Positions 26,366 through 36,404 of a DNA stretch of 64,000 nt are shown here, piece by piece. The DNA lies in the NCBI GenBank assembly GCA_016932335.1, contig JAFGCZ010000001.1:237714-301713 (forward strand), in the 5' to 3' direction. Source of the stretch: Opitutales bacterium. Its GTDB lineage: Bacteria > Verrucomicrobiota > Verrucomicrobiia > Opitutales > Oceanipulchritudinaceae. Position 1 is the first letter of the stretch; every line of letters starts with the position of its first letter. Under the pieces are notes generated by a model. It saw nothing but the letters and a program-made list of their open reading frames with translations, made no database searches and had not been told where the DNA came from. The position numbers and the translations under genes were made by a program.

Positions 26366-27078
26366 AGCATCTGGCTCTCGGCAAAACTAAAATAGCCCTG
26401 GCCTGTGGCATCACTTGCTGGATTTCCGATGATGATGTGGTCGAGTAGATCAATGCCTATGGTTTCTGAGGCGGCTTTCAAGTTTTTGGTGACCTTTATG
26501 TCAGCTACGCTGGGGCTTGTATCGCCACTTGGGTGGTTGTGTACGGCGATGATGGCTGTGGCACTTAAGCGGATGGCTTCGCGGAATACTTCACGAGGAT
26601 GCACCAGACTGCTTGTCGCAGTCCCGGAAGTTATTTCGCAGAGGCGGATCAGGACATTTTTCCGGTTTAGACACAGTACCCAGAATTTCTCCACACTCAA
26701 TCCGGCGCAAACGGGACTCATCAGCTGAAACACTTTTTCCGCATTGTGGATTCGTTTGTCGCTCTCTGCTTCCTGCTGGAGGATGCGTTTGGCCACCTCC
26801 ATCACAGTCATCATCTGTAAGGCTTTGATGTGTCCTATGCCTTTCCTCGCTTTAAAGTCGTCCATACTCCAGCTAAGCAGGCCAGAGAGAGAACCTGCGT
26901 CTCTAATCAAATTTCGGGAAAGGGAGAGTACATCCAAGCCCTGACTTCCTGAACGCAGGAGCATAGCCAGTAATTCAGAGTCACTGAGAGCTTTGGCCCC
27001 AAAGCGTTCCAGACGTTCCTGAGGACGTTCGTTGACAGCAATGTCCTTTAACCCAAATCCATGCTGTTGATTGCTCAC
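26362..27078 (-). CDS. radC: RadC-family JAB-domain protein
   Basis: The 238-residue protein has the N-terminal helix-hairpin-helix part (RPQERLERFGAKALSDSELLAMLLRSG; GIGHIKALQM) and the C-terminal JAMM metal site HNHPSGDTSPSVAD with a preceding glutamate region. RadC proteins were once linked to DNA repair; their real function is unsettled. It is the last gene of the minus-strand run parA-rnc-mfd-surA-radC, 59 bases after the surA-like stop, and ends inside the clc stop. Confidence 0.9.
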   Translation of the reverse strand: MSNQQHGFGLKDIAVNERPQERLERFGAKALSDSELLAMLLRSGSQGLDVLSLSRNLIRDAGSLSGLLSWSMDDFKARKGIGHIKALQMMTVMEVAKRILQQEAESDKRIHNAEKVFQLMSPVCAGLSVEKFWVLCLNRKNVLIRLCEITSGTATSSLVHPREVFREAIRLSATAIIAVHNHPSGDTSPSVADIKVTKNLKAASETIGIDLLDHIIIGNPASDATGQGYFSFAESQML

Positions 27079-27137
27079 TCTTGAAAGAATGAGGAAAAGC
27101 TAACGAATTATCAATGAAATAAGATGCTTATATCAAA

Positions 27138-28121
27138 TTAATAGTATTTGATATATGCTTTCTTGCGAATGCGTTCGAGCCATGCGCGTTGAGCCTGGTG
27201 ATTAAGCTGATCAACGAGAAGTTCTTCGATTTTGTCGCGAACCTGGCTCAGGGGTTGAATGCCTTCTTCGTGGCGATCTTCTACATAGAGAATGTAATAC
27301 TGGCCCTTGAGTTCAATCGGCTGAGAGTATTCACCCTTTTCCAGTTGAAAAGCCGGGTCGGCAATCAGCTCGTTCAGGTCGCTGCGATGATTCCAGCCCC
27401 AGTCGCCTCCATTGGCTCTGCGGGAGTCCTGGCTGTATTCCTGGGCAACGTCGGCAAAATCGCGGCCACTATCCAATTCGGACATTACCTTGTTAACCGT
27501 TTGGCGGATAAGGTCGGGGGTTTCATCGGCTATACTTCGGATCAGAATCAGGCGCAGATGAATGGATTCTTCTTCAAAGAAGTGGATTTTGTTCTCGTTG
27601 TAAAAATTCTCGATACGTTCCGGGCTTACTTCGGAAATACCTTTATACATTTGCCCGCGCATAACACTGACGATTACACGGTCGCGGAGCTCCTTGCGGT
27701 ATTCGCGTTCATTTTTCCCCTGAGAGTCAAGGTAGGCGAGAAATGCGGCACGGTCGTTATTAAAATCTTCTGCGAGAACACGGTCATACTCATTCTCAAT
27801 GTAAGTCTGAGGCAGCTGGTATTCTTTTTCAGCAAATTCTTTTACAATAATCACACGGTCAATCAGGTTTTGCAGCACTTCCTGATAAATCTCAGCCATT
27901 TTCTGGTCGAACTCTTCCTGTGTGCGAGCCTCCTGCTGGATGCGGCCGATCAGGGGAATAATTTCCCTTCTCAGTTCTTCAAACGTAATAATCCTATCTT
28001 CAACTTGAGCTGCAATCCCTTGTTTGTAGGGAAGTTCCCAAATATTGTGTACCGTTTGTGCCGAGAGCGCAAGAGGGGTAAGCAGCAGGGCGCCGATGAG
28101 CAGATGGAGGCTATTTCTCAT
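27138..28121 (-). CDS. SurA-like periplasmic peptidyl-prolyl isomerase
   Basis: The 327-residue protein has a signal peptide (MRNSLHLLIGALLL, likely cut after ALSA at about 21), a SurA-type N-terminal chaperone region (about 30-165) and one parvulin domain (about 180-285) with EEESIHLRLILI, FADVAQEYSQD, NGGDWGW and GQYYILYVEDR. It should help outer-membrane proteins fold in the periplasm. SurA of E. coli has two parvulin domains; only one is present here. The start overlaps the mfd stop by 4 bases (ATGA), so the two are translationally coupled. Confidence 0.85.
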   Translation of the reverse strand: MRNSLHLLIGALLLTPLALSAQTVHNIWELPYKQGIAAQVEDRIITFEELRREIIPLIGRIQQEARTQEEFDQKMAEIYQEVLQNLIDRVIIVKEFAEKEYQLPQTYIENEYDRVLAEDFNNDRAAFLAYLDSQGKNEREYRKELRDRVIVSVMRGQMYKGISEVSPERIENFYNENKIHFFEEESIHLRLILIRSIADETPDLIRQTVNKVMSELDSGRDFADVAQEYSQDSRRANGGDWGWNHRSDLNELIADPAFQLEKGEYSQPIELKGQYYILYVEDRHEEGIQPLSQVRDKIEELLVDQLNHQAQRAWLERIRKKAYIKYY

Positions 28122-31100
28122 AAAAGATGATCTTGGTAGCGTTGCAGAAACAACTTGATTTCCTGCAACCTTAGTTGTGGGTTGCGCCGGGTCAAGCGGG
28201 GAAATCGGTTCCCTACTTTTATATAGGGTGAAGAACCTCCACCCGTTAAACGACAGCGCAAAATATTCCCATCTGATTCAACAGAGAGAATACTGTTTTG
28301 TTCCGCTAAAATGCGAATTTTTGTCAATTCGATCAGTGCCAGGACTGATTCCGGCAATTTACCAAAGCGGTCGTGGAGCGTTTCACCAATCTCATCTACC
28401 TCGGGAAGTGTGGTCGACAAGGCCAGCTTTCGGTAGAAATCGATGCGCAGGCGAGTCTCCGATATATAGTCGGCGGGAAGGCAGGCCGATATTTTCTCAA
28501 CAGGAACAACCGGTTCGTCAAATGGGGTTGCCGGAGCTTTTGCCCGTTGGTTCTCAGGGGTTTCTTTGCTTAAGTGGACAAAGTCCAACGAAACATTGGC
28601 CCGGATAACCGCTGCTTGAGCTTCTCCTTTAAGTCTGGAAATGCTCTGGCGAAGCAGTTGGCAATAAAGGTCAAACCCAACTCCGGCAATATGACCGCTT
28701 TGCTGAGCTCCAAGAATGTTCCCAGCGCCTCTCAGTTCCAGATCCCGCATGGCGATCTTAAAACCGGATCCCAGTTGGTTGTATTGACGAATGGCGGAAA
28801 GTCTCTTTCGAGCCTGGTCAAGCATGCGGGCATTTTTATGGAGAAGCAGGTAGGCATAAGCTTGTCGCTTAAAACGACCAACTCTTCCGCGTAGCTGATA
28901 CAGTTGGGAGAGCCCAAAGCGGTCGGCACCTTCAATAATGATCGTATTACAGTTGGGGATATCCAGGCCGGACTCAATAATGGTGGTGCAAACAAGGACA
29001 TTGAATGCTCCGGCTACAAAGCGGGTCATGATGTCCTCTAATTCATTTTCGGACATTTGTCCGTGCCCCATGCCAATTTTAGCTTCGGGTACCAGGCGCC
29101 TCAGTTTTTCTGTAACCGATTCTATGGTTTGCACTCGATTATGCAGATAAAAAACCTGACCACCGCGGCGTAATTCAAATTCTATGGCTCGTTTAATCCA
29201 TTCCTCATCGTAGTTCTTGATCAGTGTCTGAATCGGCAAGCGGTCAACAGGCGGTGTTTCGATTACAGAGAGATCTCGGGCTCCCATAAGCGCCATGTAG
29301 AGGGTTCTCGGAATGGGAGTTGCGCTCATGGTAATCACATCCAGATTCTCTTTCAGGTGCTTGAGACGCTCTTTATGGGTTACGCCGAAGCGATGCTCTT
29401 CATCGATGACAAGCAGTCCCAGATCACTGAAATGTACTTCTTTGCCCAGCAGACTGTGGGTGCCTACGATGATATCGATGCTGCCGTCTTTCAGTTTTTT
29501 GAGGATTTCCTTTTTCTGGCTTGGATTCCTGAACCGACTGAGCATTTCCACCGAGATGGGGTAGCCGGCCATGCGCTCCGAAAAAGTGTTGTAGTGTTGT
29601 TGGGCCAATACAGTAGTAGGAACCAGTATCGCGGCCTGTTTTCCGCTCATGACCGATTTAAAGGCGGCTCGTATGGCCACCTCGGTTTTCCCGAATCCGA
29701 CGTCACCGCAAATCAGGCGATCCATGGCCACGGGCGACTCCATGTCTTCTTTGGCCTCATTGATGGCTCTTAGCTGGTCCGGTGTTTCTTCATGTTCAAA
29801 TGCTGCTTCAAACTCTTTTTGCCATTCACTGTCGATCTCGAAGCAAACCCCGCCGCCGGTTTTTCGGGTGGCCTGTGTCTGTAACAACTTTGCGGCAAAA
29901 TCAAGGGTGGCTTCTTCTGCTGCCTGTCTGGTTTTACTCCAGGAACCTGATCCGGGCTTACCAAGCTTGGGCGCTTGTTTGCTTAAGCCAACGTAACGCG
30001 TCAGCAGGTGAGACTCGTGCAGGCGCAAGTGGATCGTCAGGGCATTGTCGAATTCCAGCGAAAGCACTTCTTCTTCGGCACCGTTGATTTTCAGCTTCTG
30101 GATGCCGCGAAAGATGCAGATTCCGTGAGACAGATGCACGAGGTGTTCCCCAGGACTCAGTTCCGAGAAATCGAGCAGTTGCTCCACGTGGGAGTGGTTG
30201 GGCATTTGCCGGCGTCTGGTATATGCCGGTTTGATGCGGTGTCGGAAAAAGATATCGTTGGAGGTGATGACGCAGCAGTGATGATCTCCCTCTCTTATTC
30301 TGAAACCCTTGCGCACCGGGCCGGTTAAAAGCTGTGGCTTAAATCCGACTAATCGCTTTGACTCCTTAATGATGCTGCCGATGCGGGCGAGTTCGGCCTC
30401 ATTTGGCGCCATCAGTAGAACGGAGTCTCCCTTTTTCTGCCATTGTTTAGCCGTGGCCAGGAATGCCTCGCGGGCTTCACTTTCCGCCGCCGTTTTTTCT
30501 TTCCCAAAGTAATCGGTGACGATTACTTTTCGATGTGTTTCCAGCGATTCAGACTGTTCCTGATCAGGTGAGGCGAGATCTTCAAAAATGCCTGAGGAAG
30601 CCTCAAATTCACCCAATGCCAGGAAGTGATCTGCGCATCCATTTCGTTGCTCGAAAAGGTATTCAAGGTTGCCGGGGCGTTGGCTGTTGCTGCGTTCGAA
30701 TACGGTGAAGATGTTCTTGTACTGCTCCTGCAGTTGGGAGGGATCGTGGAAGATCCAGAAGGTTTCTGTGCCCAGGTATTGGGTGATATCGGCCTTATTT
30801 TGTGCCTCCTGCTTTTCCGGGCTCAGGGCAATGGTCAGGGTGGTTGCCGCTTCATCAGAGCGTTGGGTTGTCGGGTCGAAACAGCGGATGCTCTCGATTT
30901 CGTCTCCAAAGAAATCAATACGGAAGGGGCGATCGGAATTGACGGGATAAATGTCGATGATACCCCCGCGAACGGCGTACTGCCCTGGCGTTTCGCAAAC
31001 TGCCTCGTGCGAGTAATTCAGTACTGTTGCCAGTTGATGTGAGAGTTTCTTGAAGGAATACTCCTGTCCTGCTTCCAGATGAATTTCGCTTTTCTGAAGT

Positions 31101-31492
31101 TGCTCGGCGGGTGGTACCGGTAGAAAAAAAGCGTGGGGTGTTGTCAGCACCAGCAATTTTTCCGTTTGTTTGGGTTCCTTCTTGTAGGCCAGCAGGTGAG
31201 TCAGAGCAGTGATACGGTCGCATTCCTGGTCAAAGGCCCTCAGTTCGCTGGTTTCATCATCGGGAAGCTCGTAGAGAAGGGATATCTTGAGTTTCCCATA
31301 ACCAAGTAAACGGTGAAAAAATGGAATGTCCTCGGCCCAGGATTCAGCCAGACTCATGTCTTTGAGGAAAACAACGACCACAGGCTCTGTGGCATTGGCA
31401 ATCTGTCTGGTGGCGAAGTAGGCCGATGCTGACTCTGTTATGCCATAGATAAACTGTGCCTTGAGTTGCTTGGGCAACTGTGCCGGTCTCAT
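28118..31492 (-). CDS. mfd: transcription-repair coupling factor
   Basis: The 1124-residue product has the Mfd order: UvrB-like region with VRGGIIDIYP and RIDFFGDEIESIRCFD, RNA-polymerase interaction domain around GEHLVHLSHGIC, then the SF2 translocase with GDVGFGKTEVAIRAAFK (about 594-610), DEEH near 696, SATPIPRTLYMAL, and the TRG motif region, ending in the C-terminal D7 domain. It removes RNA polymerase stalled at lesions and recruits UvrA. It follows rnc by 3 bases. Confidence 0.95.
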   Translation of the reverse strand: MRPAQLPKQLKAQFIYGITESASAYFATRQIANATEPVVVVFLKDMSLAESWAEDIPFFHRLLGYGKLKISLLYELPDDETSELRAFDQECDRITALTHLLAYKKEPKQTEKLLVLTTPHAFFLPVPPAEQLQKSEIHLEAGQEYSFKKLSHQLATVLNYSHEAVCETPGQYAVRGGIIDIYPVNSDRPFRIDFFGDEIESIRCFDPTTQRSDEAATTLTIALSPEKQEAQNKADITQYLGTETFWIFHDPSQLQEQYKNIFTVFERSNSQRPGNLEYLFEQRNGCADHFLALGEFEASSGIFEDLASPDQEQSESLETHRKVIVTDYFGKEKTAAESEAREAFLATAKQWQKKGDSVLLMAPNEAELARIGSIIKESKRLVGFKPQLLTGPVRKGFRIREGDHHCCVITSNDIFFRHRIKPAYTRRRQMPNHSHVEQLLDFSELSPGEHLVHLSHGICIFRGIQKLKINGAEEEVLSLEFDNALTIHLRLHESHLLTRYVGLSKQAPKLGKPGSGSWSKTRQAAEEATLDFAAKLLQTQATRKTGGGVCFEIDSEWQKEFEAAFEHEETPDQLRAINEAKEDMESPVAMDRLICGDVGFGKTEVAIRAAFKSVMSGKQAAILVPTTVLAQQHYNTFSERMAGYPISVEMLSRFRNPSQKKEILKKLKDGSIDIIVGTHSLLGKEVHFSDLGLLVIDEEHRFGVTHKERLKHLKENLDVITMSATPIPRTLYMALMGARDLSVIETPPVDRLPIQTLIKNYDEEWIKRAIEFELRRGGQVFYLHNRVQTIESVTEKLRRLVPEAKIGMGHGQMSENELEDIMTRFVAGAFNVLVCTTIIESGLDIPNCNTIIIEGADRFGLSQLYQLRGRVGRFKRQAYAYLLLHKNARMLDQARKRLSAIRQYNQLGSGFKIAMRDLELRGAGNILGAQQSGHIAGVGFDLYCQLLRQSISRLKGEAQAAVIRANVSLDFVHLSKETPENQRAKAPATPFDEPVVPVEKISACLPADYISETRLRIDFYRKLALSTTLPEVDEIGETLHDRFGKLPESVLALIELTKIRILAEQNSILSVESDGNILRCRLTGGGSSPYIKVGNRFPRLTRRNPQLRLQEIKLFLQRYQDHLL

Positions 31493-31495
31493 TGC

Positions 31496-32227
31496 TTAAC
31501 TATCCTTTTCAGGTAGGCTGACTTCTCCATTCTCGAATGCCGCCAAAGCTTTGCGGGCAGCATTCTCTTCTGCCTCTTTTTTAGAAGATCCGGAGCCTTC
31601 TCCCCAGCTGACGCCCAGTACTTCCACGCAGGCTGTAAACTGCCGGTTGTGGGAGGGGCCGTCGGAATCAATCAGGTAATACTGGATGGATTCGTTGCCC
31701 AATACCGGTTGAACCAGCTCCTGCAGCTTTCCTTTGGGGTTATGCTCCATCAGAATATTGTTGAGGCGTTGGTCTAAATCTCCAAACCAGTTCAAAACAA
31801 CTTTTTGAGTCGTTGTCCAATCGTTGCTGTCCAGGTAAATGGCTCCGATGAGTGCTTCCAGTGCATCTTCCAGGATGCTGTCGCGGTTGCGCCCGTCGTT
31901 ACGTTCCTCTGCTTCGCTCATTAGAAGCACCTCTGGAATTCCCAGTTCTCGGGCCAGGTTGGCCAGATGGTCGCCTTTGGCCAGCGCGGAGCGATTGCGA
32001 GTCAGGCTGCCTTCTCTGACTTTGGGCATGGAGCGGAACAATTTATCTGCCAGAAGCAGGGAAAGGGCGGCATCACCAAGAAATTCCAGACGCTGATTGT
32101 GTTCTTTAAGTTTGGGATCCTGCTGAATGTAGGAGGGGTGAGTCAGGCTGGTACCCAGAAGAGCCTTATCGGTGAATGTATAGCCGACGCGCTTTTCAAA
32201 CGCGTCCAGTTGAGTAGTGTCAGCCAC
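31496..32227 (-). CDS. rnc: ribonuclease III
   Basis: The 243-residue enzyme has the RNase III signature RLEFLGDAALSLLLAD, the metal-binding LEDALEALIGAIYLDS, and a C-terminal double-stranded RNA binding domain (about 165-235: KGKLQELVQ to GSSKKEAEENAARKAL). It cuts double-stranded RNA in rRNA and mRNA processing. It lies between parA (9-base gap) and mfd (3-base gap). Confidence 0.95.
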   Translation of the reverse strand: MADTTQLDAFEKRVGYTFTDKALLGTSLTHPSYIQQDPKLKEHNQRLEFLGDAALSLLLADKLFRSMPKVREGSLTRNRSALAKGDHLANLARELGIPEVLLMSEAEERNDGRNRDSILEDALEALIGAIYLDSNDWTTTQKVVLNWFGDLDQRLNNILMEHNPKGKLQELVQPVLGNESIQYYLIDSDGPSHNRQFTACVEVLGVSWGEGSGSSKKEAEENAARKALAAFENGEVSLPEKDS

Positions 32228-32236
32228 GGTAACTGC

Positions 32237-33016
32237 TTATTTTAAGTTGAAACGCTTAATGACTTCCTTGGCCAGTAACTTGTAGGCCTCAGCTCCGGGG
32301 CTGATGGGGGCATAATCGAAAATGGTTTTCCCAAAGCTGGGGGCTTCGCCCAGACGAATGGTTCGGGGGATGATGGACTTAAAGACGAGGTCTGAGAAAT
32401 GCTTTTTGACCTCATCGTGCACCTGCTTGGAGAGGTTGGTGCGGATGTCATACATAGTCATGACAATTCCTCCCAATGCCAGATCGGGATTTACTCCGGC
32501 GGCTTTGAGCTGTTCAACTACTCGAAGGATCTGCCCGAGCCCTTCCATAGCCAGGTATTCACATTGTAGAGTGATCAAAAGGTAATCCGCCGCTCCCAGA
32601 GCATTCATAGACGTCAGCCCGAGGGCGGGGGGGCAGTCGATGATAATCGCCGCAAATTCATCGCTGTCTACCAGAGGCTTGAGACACTGACGCATCTGAG
32701 TCAGGTAATCAGGCTTCTTGGACAACTCGATTTCCAGCGCGGCCAGATCCACTTCAGCAGGAATCAGGGATAAGTGCTTGATATGCGTTGGCTGCACCTT
32801 GTCCAGCGCATTGCCTTCGCCGTTGAGTGGTCCATACAGGCTGCAGTTTTCCGCCTTCTCGAATCCCAGCCCGCTGGTGGCGTTGGCCTGGGGATCCATA
32901 TCAATCAGCAGCGTTTTGACACGCTTCTCTGCCATGGCGGCGGCTAAGTTGATGGCTGTTGTGGTTTTGCCCACACCGCCTTTCTGATTTGCTATGCTAA
33001 AGGTGATTGCGCCCAT
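32237..33016 (-). CDS. parA: ParA/Soj-family chromosome partition ATPase
   Basis: The 259-residue product has the deviant Walker [19 protein letters not shown] at the N-terminus, [16 protein letters not shown] and [20 protein letters not shown]. These ATPases bind DNA as dimers and move ParB-parS complexes. A ParB gene normally follows, but here rnc follows after 9 bases and no parB is in the window. The frame extends to a TTG at 33031; the ATG at 33016 matches the family start. It leads the parA-rnc-mfd-surA-radC run. Confidence 0.9.
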   Translation of the reverse strand: MGAITFSIANQKGGVGKTTTAINLAAAMAEKRVKTLLIDMDPQANATSGLGFEKAENCSLYGPLNGEGNALDKVQPTHIKHLSLIPAEVDLAALEIELSKKPDYLTQMRQCLKPLVDSDEFAAIIIDCPPALGLTSMNALGAADYLLITLQCEYLAMEGLGQILRVVEQLKAAGVNPDLALGGIVMTMYDIRTNLSKQVHDEVKKHFSDLVFKSIIPRTIRLGEAPSFGKTIFDYAPISPGAEAYKLLAKEVIKRFNLK

Positions 33017-33135
33017 GTTTTCTCTAAGCAAAACATCGCTTTCAACAGAGTCTATCCTAAAGTAAACTTTTTTCTAAAACTTCCGATTCTTTATTGACGA
33101 ACTGCTAAAAGTCGGTTCATGTATGCAACCTCAAA

Positions 33136-33205
<70 letters not shown>

Positions 33206-33210
<5 letters not shown>

Positions 33211-33228
33211 TTTTTTCATAAAATGGAG
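33206..33228 (+). repeat. hairpin built on the 3' end of tRNA-Cys
   Basis: CTCCATTTT (33206-33214) and AAAATGGAG (33220-33228) pair exactly and include the tRNA CCA end and T-run. It may act in termination or 3' processing; no T-tail follows. Confidence 0.4.
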
Positions 33229-33287
33229 TATCTGAGTGTTTCGATGCATCGCCTGTTTTTCATTAATAGCGACTCGAACTCTTTTAT

Positions 33288-33377
33288 GGAGGCTTGGCAG
33301 AGCGGCCGAATGCGGTGGTCTTGAAAACCATTGTACCGGTAACGGTACCGGGGGTTCGAATCCCTCAGCCTCCGCCA
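33288..33377 (+). tRNA. tRNA-Ser (TGA)
   Basis: 90-base tRNA with acceptor GGAGGCT/AGCCTCC, anticodon loop CTTGAAA (TGA), long variable arm around TACCGGTAACGGTA, T-arm GGTTCGAATCC and encoded CCA. It ends 10 bases before the opposing alcohol dehydrogenase stop. Confidence 0.97.
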
Positions 33378-33387
33378 CTCTTTTCTC

Positions 33388-34542
33388 CTACAGAGCGGCT
33401 TCCAGTATCCTGCGACACATTACCGGATCGATTTTTCCGTCTTCACCGAGTTTGCTCATGCCGCTTTTCTGGAGATTTGCCAAAATGGCATCAACCGCCT
33501 CGAGTCCTAGATCGTAATCGGATAAATGTGTTTTCAGCCCCAACTCTTCAAAGAACTCACGAGTTTTGGCAACTGCCGCATCCATGCGTTGTTCATCGCT
33601 GCCTTCAGTCAGCTTCCATACGCGTTCCGCATACTGCAGTAGTTTTTTGCACTTGGCATCCTTGCGCTCGTTGAGCAGGGAGGGCATGACAATGGCCAGT
33701 GTTCTGGCATGGTCTATCCCGTAAAGGGCTGTGATCTCATGCCCGATCATGTGGGTAGCCCAGTCCTCAGGTACCCCTGAAGCAATCAGACCGTTTAACG
33801 CCATGGTGGCGCACCACATAAAATCTGCACGATTGCTGTAATCGTGGCTGTTTATAGCTGCAGGGGCCACTTCTATGAGCGTCTGTAGAATACTCTCGGC
33901 AAAACGGTCCTGCAGGCGTGCGCCTACGGGAATGGTCAAATACTGTTCCATTACATGAACAAAGGCATCGACAATGCCGTTGGCGATCTGCCGTTTGGGG
34001 AGGGTATACGTTTTTTCCGGATCCAGAATAGAGAAGACGGGGAATACCTTTTTGCTTTGGAAGAAGAGCTTCAGGTGTTGTTCTTTGCGGCTGATAACGG
34101 AGCCGTTGTTCATCTCCGATCCCGTTGCCGGAAGGGTTAGAACGGTGCCGAAGGGCAGGGCTTCCTTTACTGTTTTTCCATACGTTTGCAGAATTCCCCA
34201 AGGATCGCCGGAGTAAGGTGCTGCAGCGGCGACAAATTTGACCCCGTCGATGACGGAACCGCCACCCACCGCGATGAGAAAGGTTGCCTGCTCCCGGCGA
34301 ACGATTTCCACCGCCTGCATGAGAGTTTCAAAGGATGGATTGGGTTCTATCCCACCGAATTCAAGCAGGGTGCGGCCGGGAAGGGCCTTTTTTACTTCAT
34401 CCAGCGTTCCGTTGCGTTGAGCACTTCCCCCGCCGTAAAGGATCATTATTTTGCCGTCAGCAGGGACATTTCTGTCCAGTTTGGCGATGGTTCCTTTTCC
34501 AAAGATTACTTTGGTGGGATTGAAGAATTCAAAGTTATGCAT
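33388..34542 (-). CDS. iron-containing alcohol dehydrogenase, YqhD type
   Basis: The 384-residue product belongs to group III alcohol dehydrogenases. The N-terminal nucleotide-binding half has FNPTKVIFGKGT, LYGGGSAQRNG and GGGSVIDGVKFVAAAA; the C-terminal half has the metal ligands Asp and His in VDAFVHVMEQY and two His in HMIGHEITALYGIDHA. The GGGS motif and YqhD-like sequence suggest NADPH use and reduction of short aldehydes, often as detoxification. It is downstream of the msbA-like gene by 78 bases on the same strand and may have its own promoter. Confidence 0.88.
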   Translation of the reverse strand: MHNFEFFNPTKVIFGKGTIAKLDRNVPADGKIMILYGGGSAQRNGTLDEVKKALPGRTLLEFGGIEPNPSFETLMQAVEIVRREQATFLIAVGGGSVIDGVKFVAAAAPYSGDPWGILQTYGKTVKEALPFGTVLTLPATGSEMNNGSVISRKEQHLKLFFQSKKVFPVFSILDPEKTYTLPKRQIANGIVDAFVHVMEQYLTIPVGARLQDRFAESILQTLIEVAPAAINSHDYSNRADFMWCATMALNGLIASGVPEDWATHMIGHEITALYGIDHARTLAIVMPSLLNERKDAKCKKLLQYAERVWKLTEGSDEQRMDAAVAKTREFFEELGLKTHLSDYDLGLEAVDAILANLQKSGMSKLGEDGKIDPVMCRRILEAAL

Positions 34543-34620
34543 GTGTGAAATCCGGTTTTAAGAACCTTACTTTAAAGACTTCTCGGGTAGACCGCAACTG
34601 CGTCTCATCGAAAGCCCTAC

Positions 34621-36351
34621 TTAAATTTGCCGTTCGTAGAGCTGTTTATAAAGCGGGCAACTGCTGATTAGTTCGTCGTGAGTACCCCGGGCAATAATCT
34701 CTCCGCCGTCGAAGACGAGGATGGTCTTACATTTCTTGATGGTAGAAAAGCGATGCGCAACGATGAGGACTGTTTTTCCCTCTATGAGTGTGTCCAGTGC
34801 CAGCTGGATTTTCGCTTCGCTCTCACTGTCCAGAGCTGATGTGGCTTCGTCGAGAATGAGTATGGGGGCGGCCTTGAGGAAGGCTCGCGCCAGAGCAATA
34901 CGCTGGCGTTGCCCGCCGGACAGGCGCGTGGCGTTTTCTCCCACCACAGTTTCAAACCCCTCTTCAAACCCCTCAATAAAATCATAGGCTTGGGCGGCCT
35001 TGGCGGCACGGACGATTTGGTCCATGTTGGCATTGGGGTCACCCAGTCGGATGTTATTGGCAATGGTATCGTTGAACAGAATTGGAGCTTGAGGAACAAT
35101 CGCGATGTTCTCGCGCAGATCCTCCAGCGAGAAGTCTTTGATACTGGTGCCATCAATACGGATGCAGCCGCTCTGGCTGTCGTAAAAACGGGGGACCAGT
35201 TTGATAAAGGTGGATTTTCCGGCGCCACTGGGGCCGACCAGTGCACAGGCCGTCCCTGCCTGAATTTCTGTGCTCAAGGATTTCAGTACCGGTGAGTCTC
35301 CATAGGCAAAGGTTACCTCTTCAAAGCGGATATTGCCGTCAATCTTTTTGACTTTAACCGGTGTTTCCGGGGACGTGATCTCGGGTTGAATGGCCAGAAT
35401 ATCGTCCACACGCTCAAACGCACCCTGTGCTTTCTGTAGCTCGTTAACTGCTTTCATGAAGCGTTTCAGGGCATCGGCGGTAAAGTAGAGCGCCATACCC
35501 ATAGCAATGAAAGTATTGAAGTCGATATGCTGTTTATAGGCGTAAACAAAGGAAATCGCCAGAACGATAACAGCGATGTTTTCCATGAGCGGCTGGGTCA
35601 GCTTCTCGTATTTAACCTGCTTCATGAAGAAATTGAAATGCTTGTAGAGCAGGTTGCCGAACTTCAGGCTTTGTTTGCGCTGCAGGTTAAAAGAGCGTAC
35701 CTCGACGTTGGCATGGAGATTTTCCGACAGGTGTTCGGTAACTTCTCCAAGTGTTGCCTGAACCTGCCGGCTGCGGTGCTTCAGATGGCGTCCGATCAGT
35801 TTTACCGGAATGAGCATTACCGGTACCAGCCCCATAAACATCAGCAGAAAGAGCGACTCCTTTTGCTGGTAGGACATGTAGACGAGGTACCCGATGCCTC
35901 CGATTACCGTAAAGGGCTGGCGGCAGGCTTCTGCCGCAAAAATCATCGTCGAAGTCTGAATCTGCGTGGTATCGGTGAGAATGCGGGAAAGCATATCCCC
36001 GGAGTGGTTTTTCTCGAAATAGGCGATGGGAAGGGTCTGCAGTTTATCAAAGAGTGTTTGCCTGAGGCTGCGTAGCACATTGATGCCACAGTAACTCATA
36101 AGGTATTGATTAAAGTAATCGGCGATTCCTCGAACCACAAAGGATGCCGGGAGCAGCGCGGCCACACCGATTAGATACCAGGTGGAGTAGATGCGTTCTG
36201 TATTCTCAAAAATGGCTTTAAAAACCTTTTGCGTAAAGAAGGGAATCCCAAGGCCGCTGGCGGCGCCGGCAATAACTCCGGCAAGTATGGCAAGAATGAA
36301 TGCCCGGCTATGAGGTTTAAGATAAGGGGCGTATGTGCGGATAAGTTTCAA
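34621..36351 (-). CDS. MsbA-like lipid exporter ABC transporter
   Basis: The 576-residue half transporter has six membrane helices (about 1-310) and an ATPase domain: Walker A GPSGAGKST near 372, signature LSGGQRQRIALARAF near 475, Walker B ILILDEATSALD, H-loop AHRFST. Homodimers of this type flip lipid A or other lipids and drugs across the inner membrane. It lies 53 bases after a lipid A acyltransferase gene on the same strand, which favours a lipid A flippase role (MsbA) over drug export. Confidence 0.85.
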   Translation of the reverse strand: MKLIRTYAPYLKPHSRAFILAILAGVIAGAASGLGIPFFTQKVFKAIFENTERIYSTWYLIGVAALLPASFVVRGIADYFNQYLMSYCGINVLRSLRQTLFDKLQTLPIAYFEKNHSGDMLSRILTDTTQIQTSTMIFAAEACRQPFTVIGGIGYLVYMSYQQKESLFLLMFMGLVPVMLIPVKLIGRHLKHRSRQVQATLGEVTEHLSENLHANVEVRSFNLQRKQSLKFGNLLYKHFNFFMKQVKYEKLTQPLMENIAVIVLAISFVYAYKQHIDFNTFIAMGMALYFTADALKRFMKAVNELQKAQGAFERVDDILAIQPEITSPETPVKVKKIDGNIRFEEVTFAYGDSPVLKSLSTEIQAGTACALVGPSGAGKSTFIKLVPRFYDSQSGCIRIDGTSIKDFSLEDLRENIAIVPQAPILFNDTIANNIRLGDPNANMDQIVRAAKAAQAYDFIEGFEEGFETVVGENATRLSGGQRQRIALARAFLKAAPILILDEATSALDSESEAKIQLALDTLIEGKTVLIVAHRFSTIKKCKTILVFDGGEIIARGTHDELISSCPLYKQLYERQI

Positions 36352-36404
36352 ATGTGGCTTATTGAATGAAGCAATCTTTCCTTGGCAACGCTAATCCTTC
36401 GGTC

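Noticed and set aside
27189-28130. 313-codon frame on the plus strand opposite the SurA-like gene
   Set aside because: It is antisense to a gene with signal peptide and parvulin domain and its product has no recognisable features.
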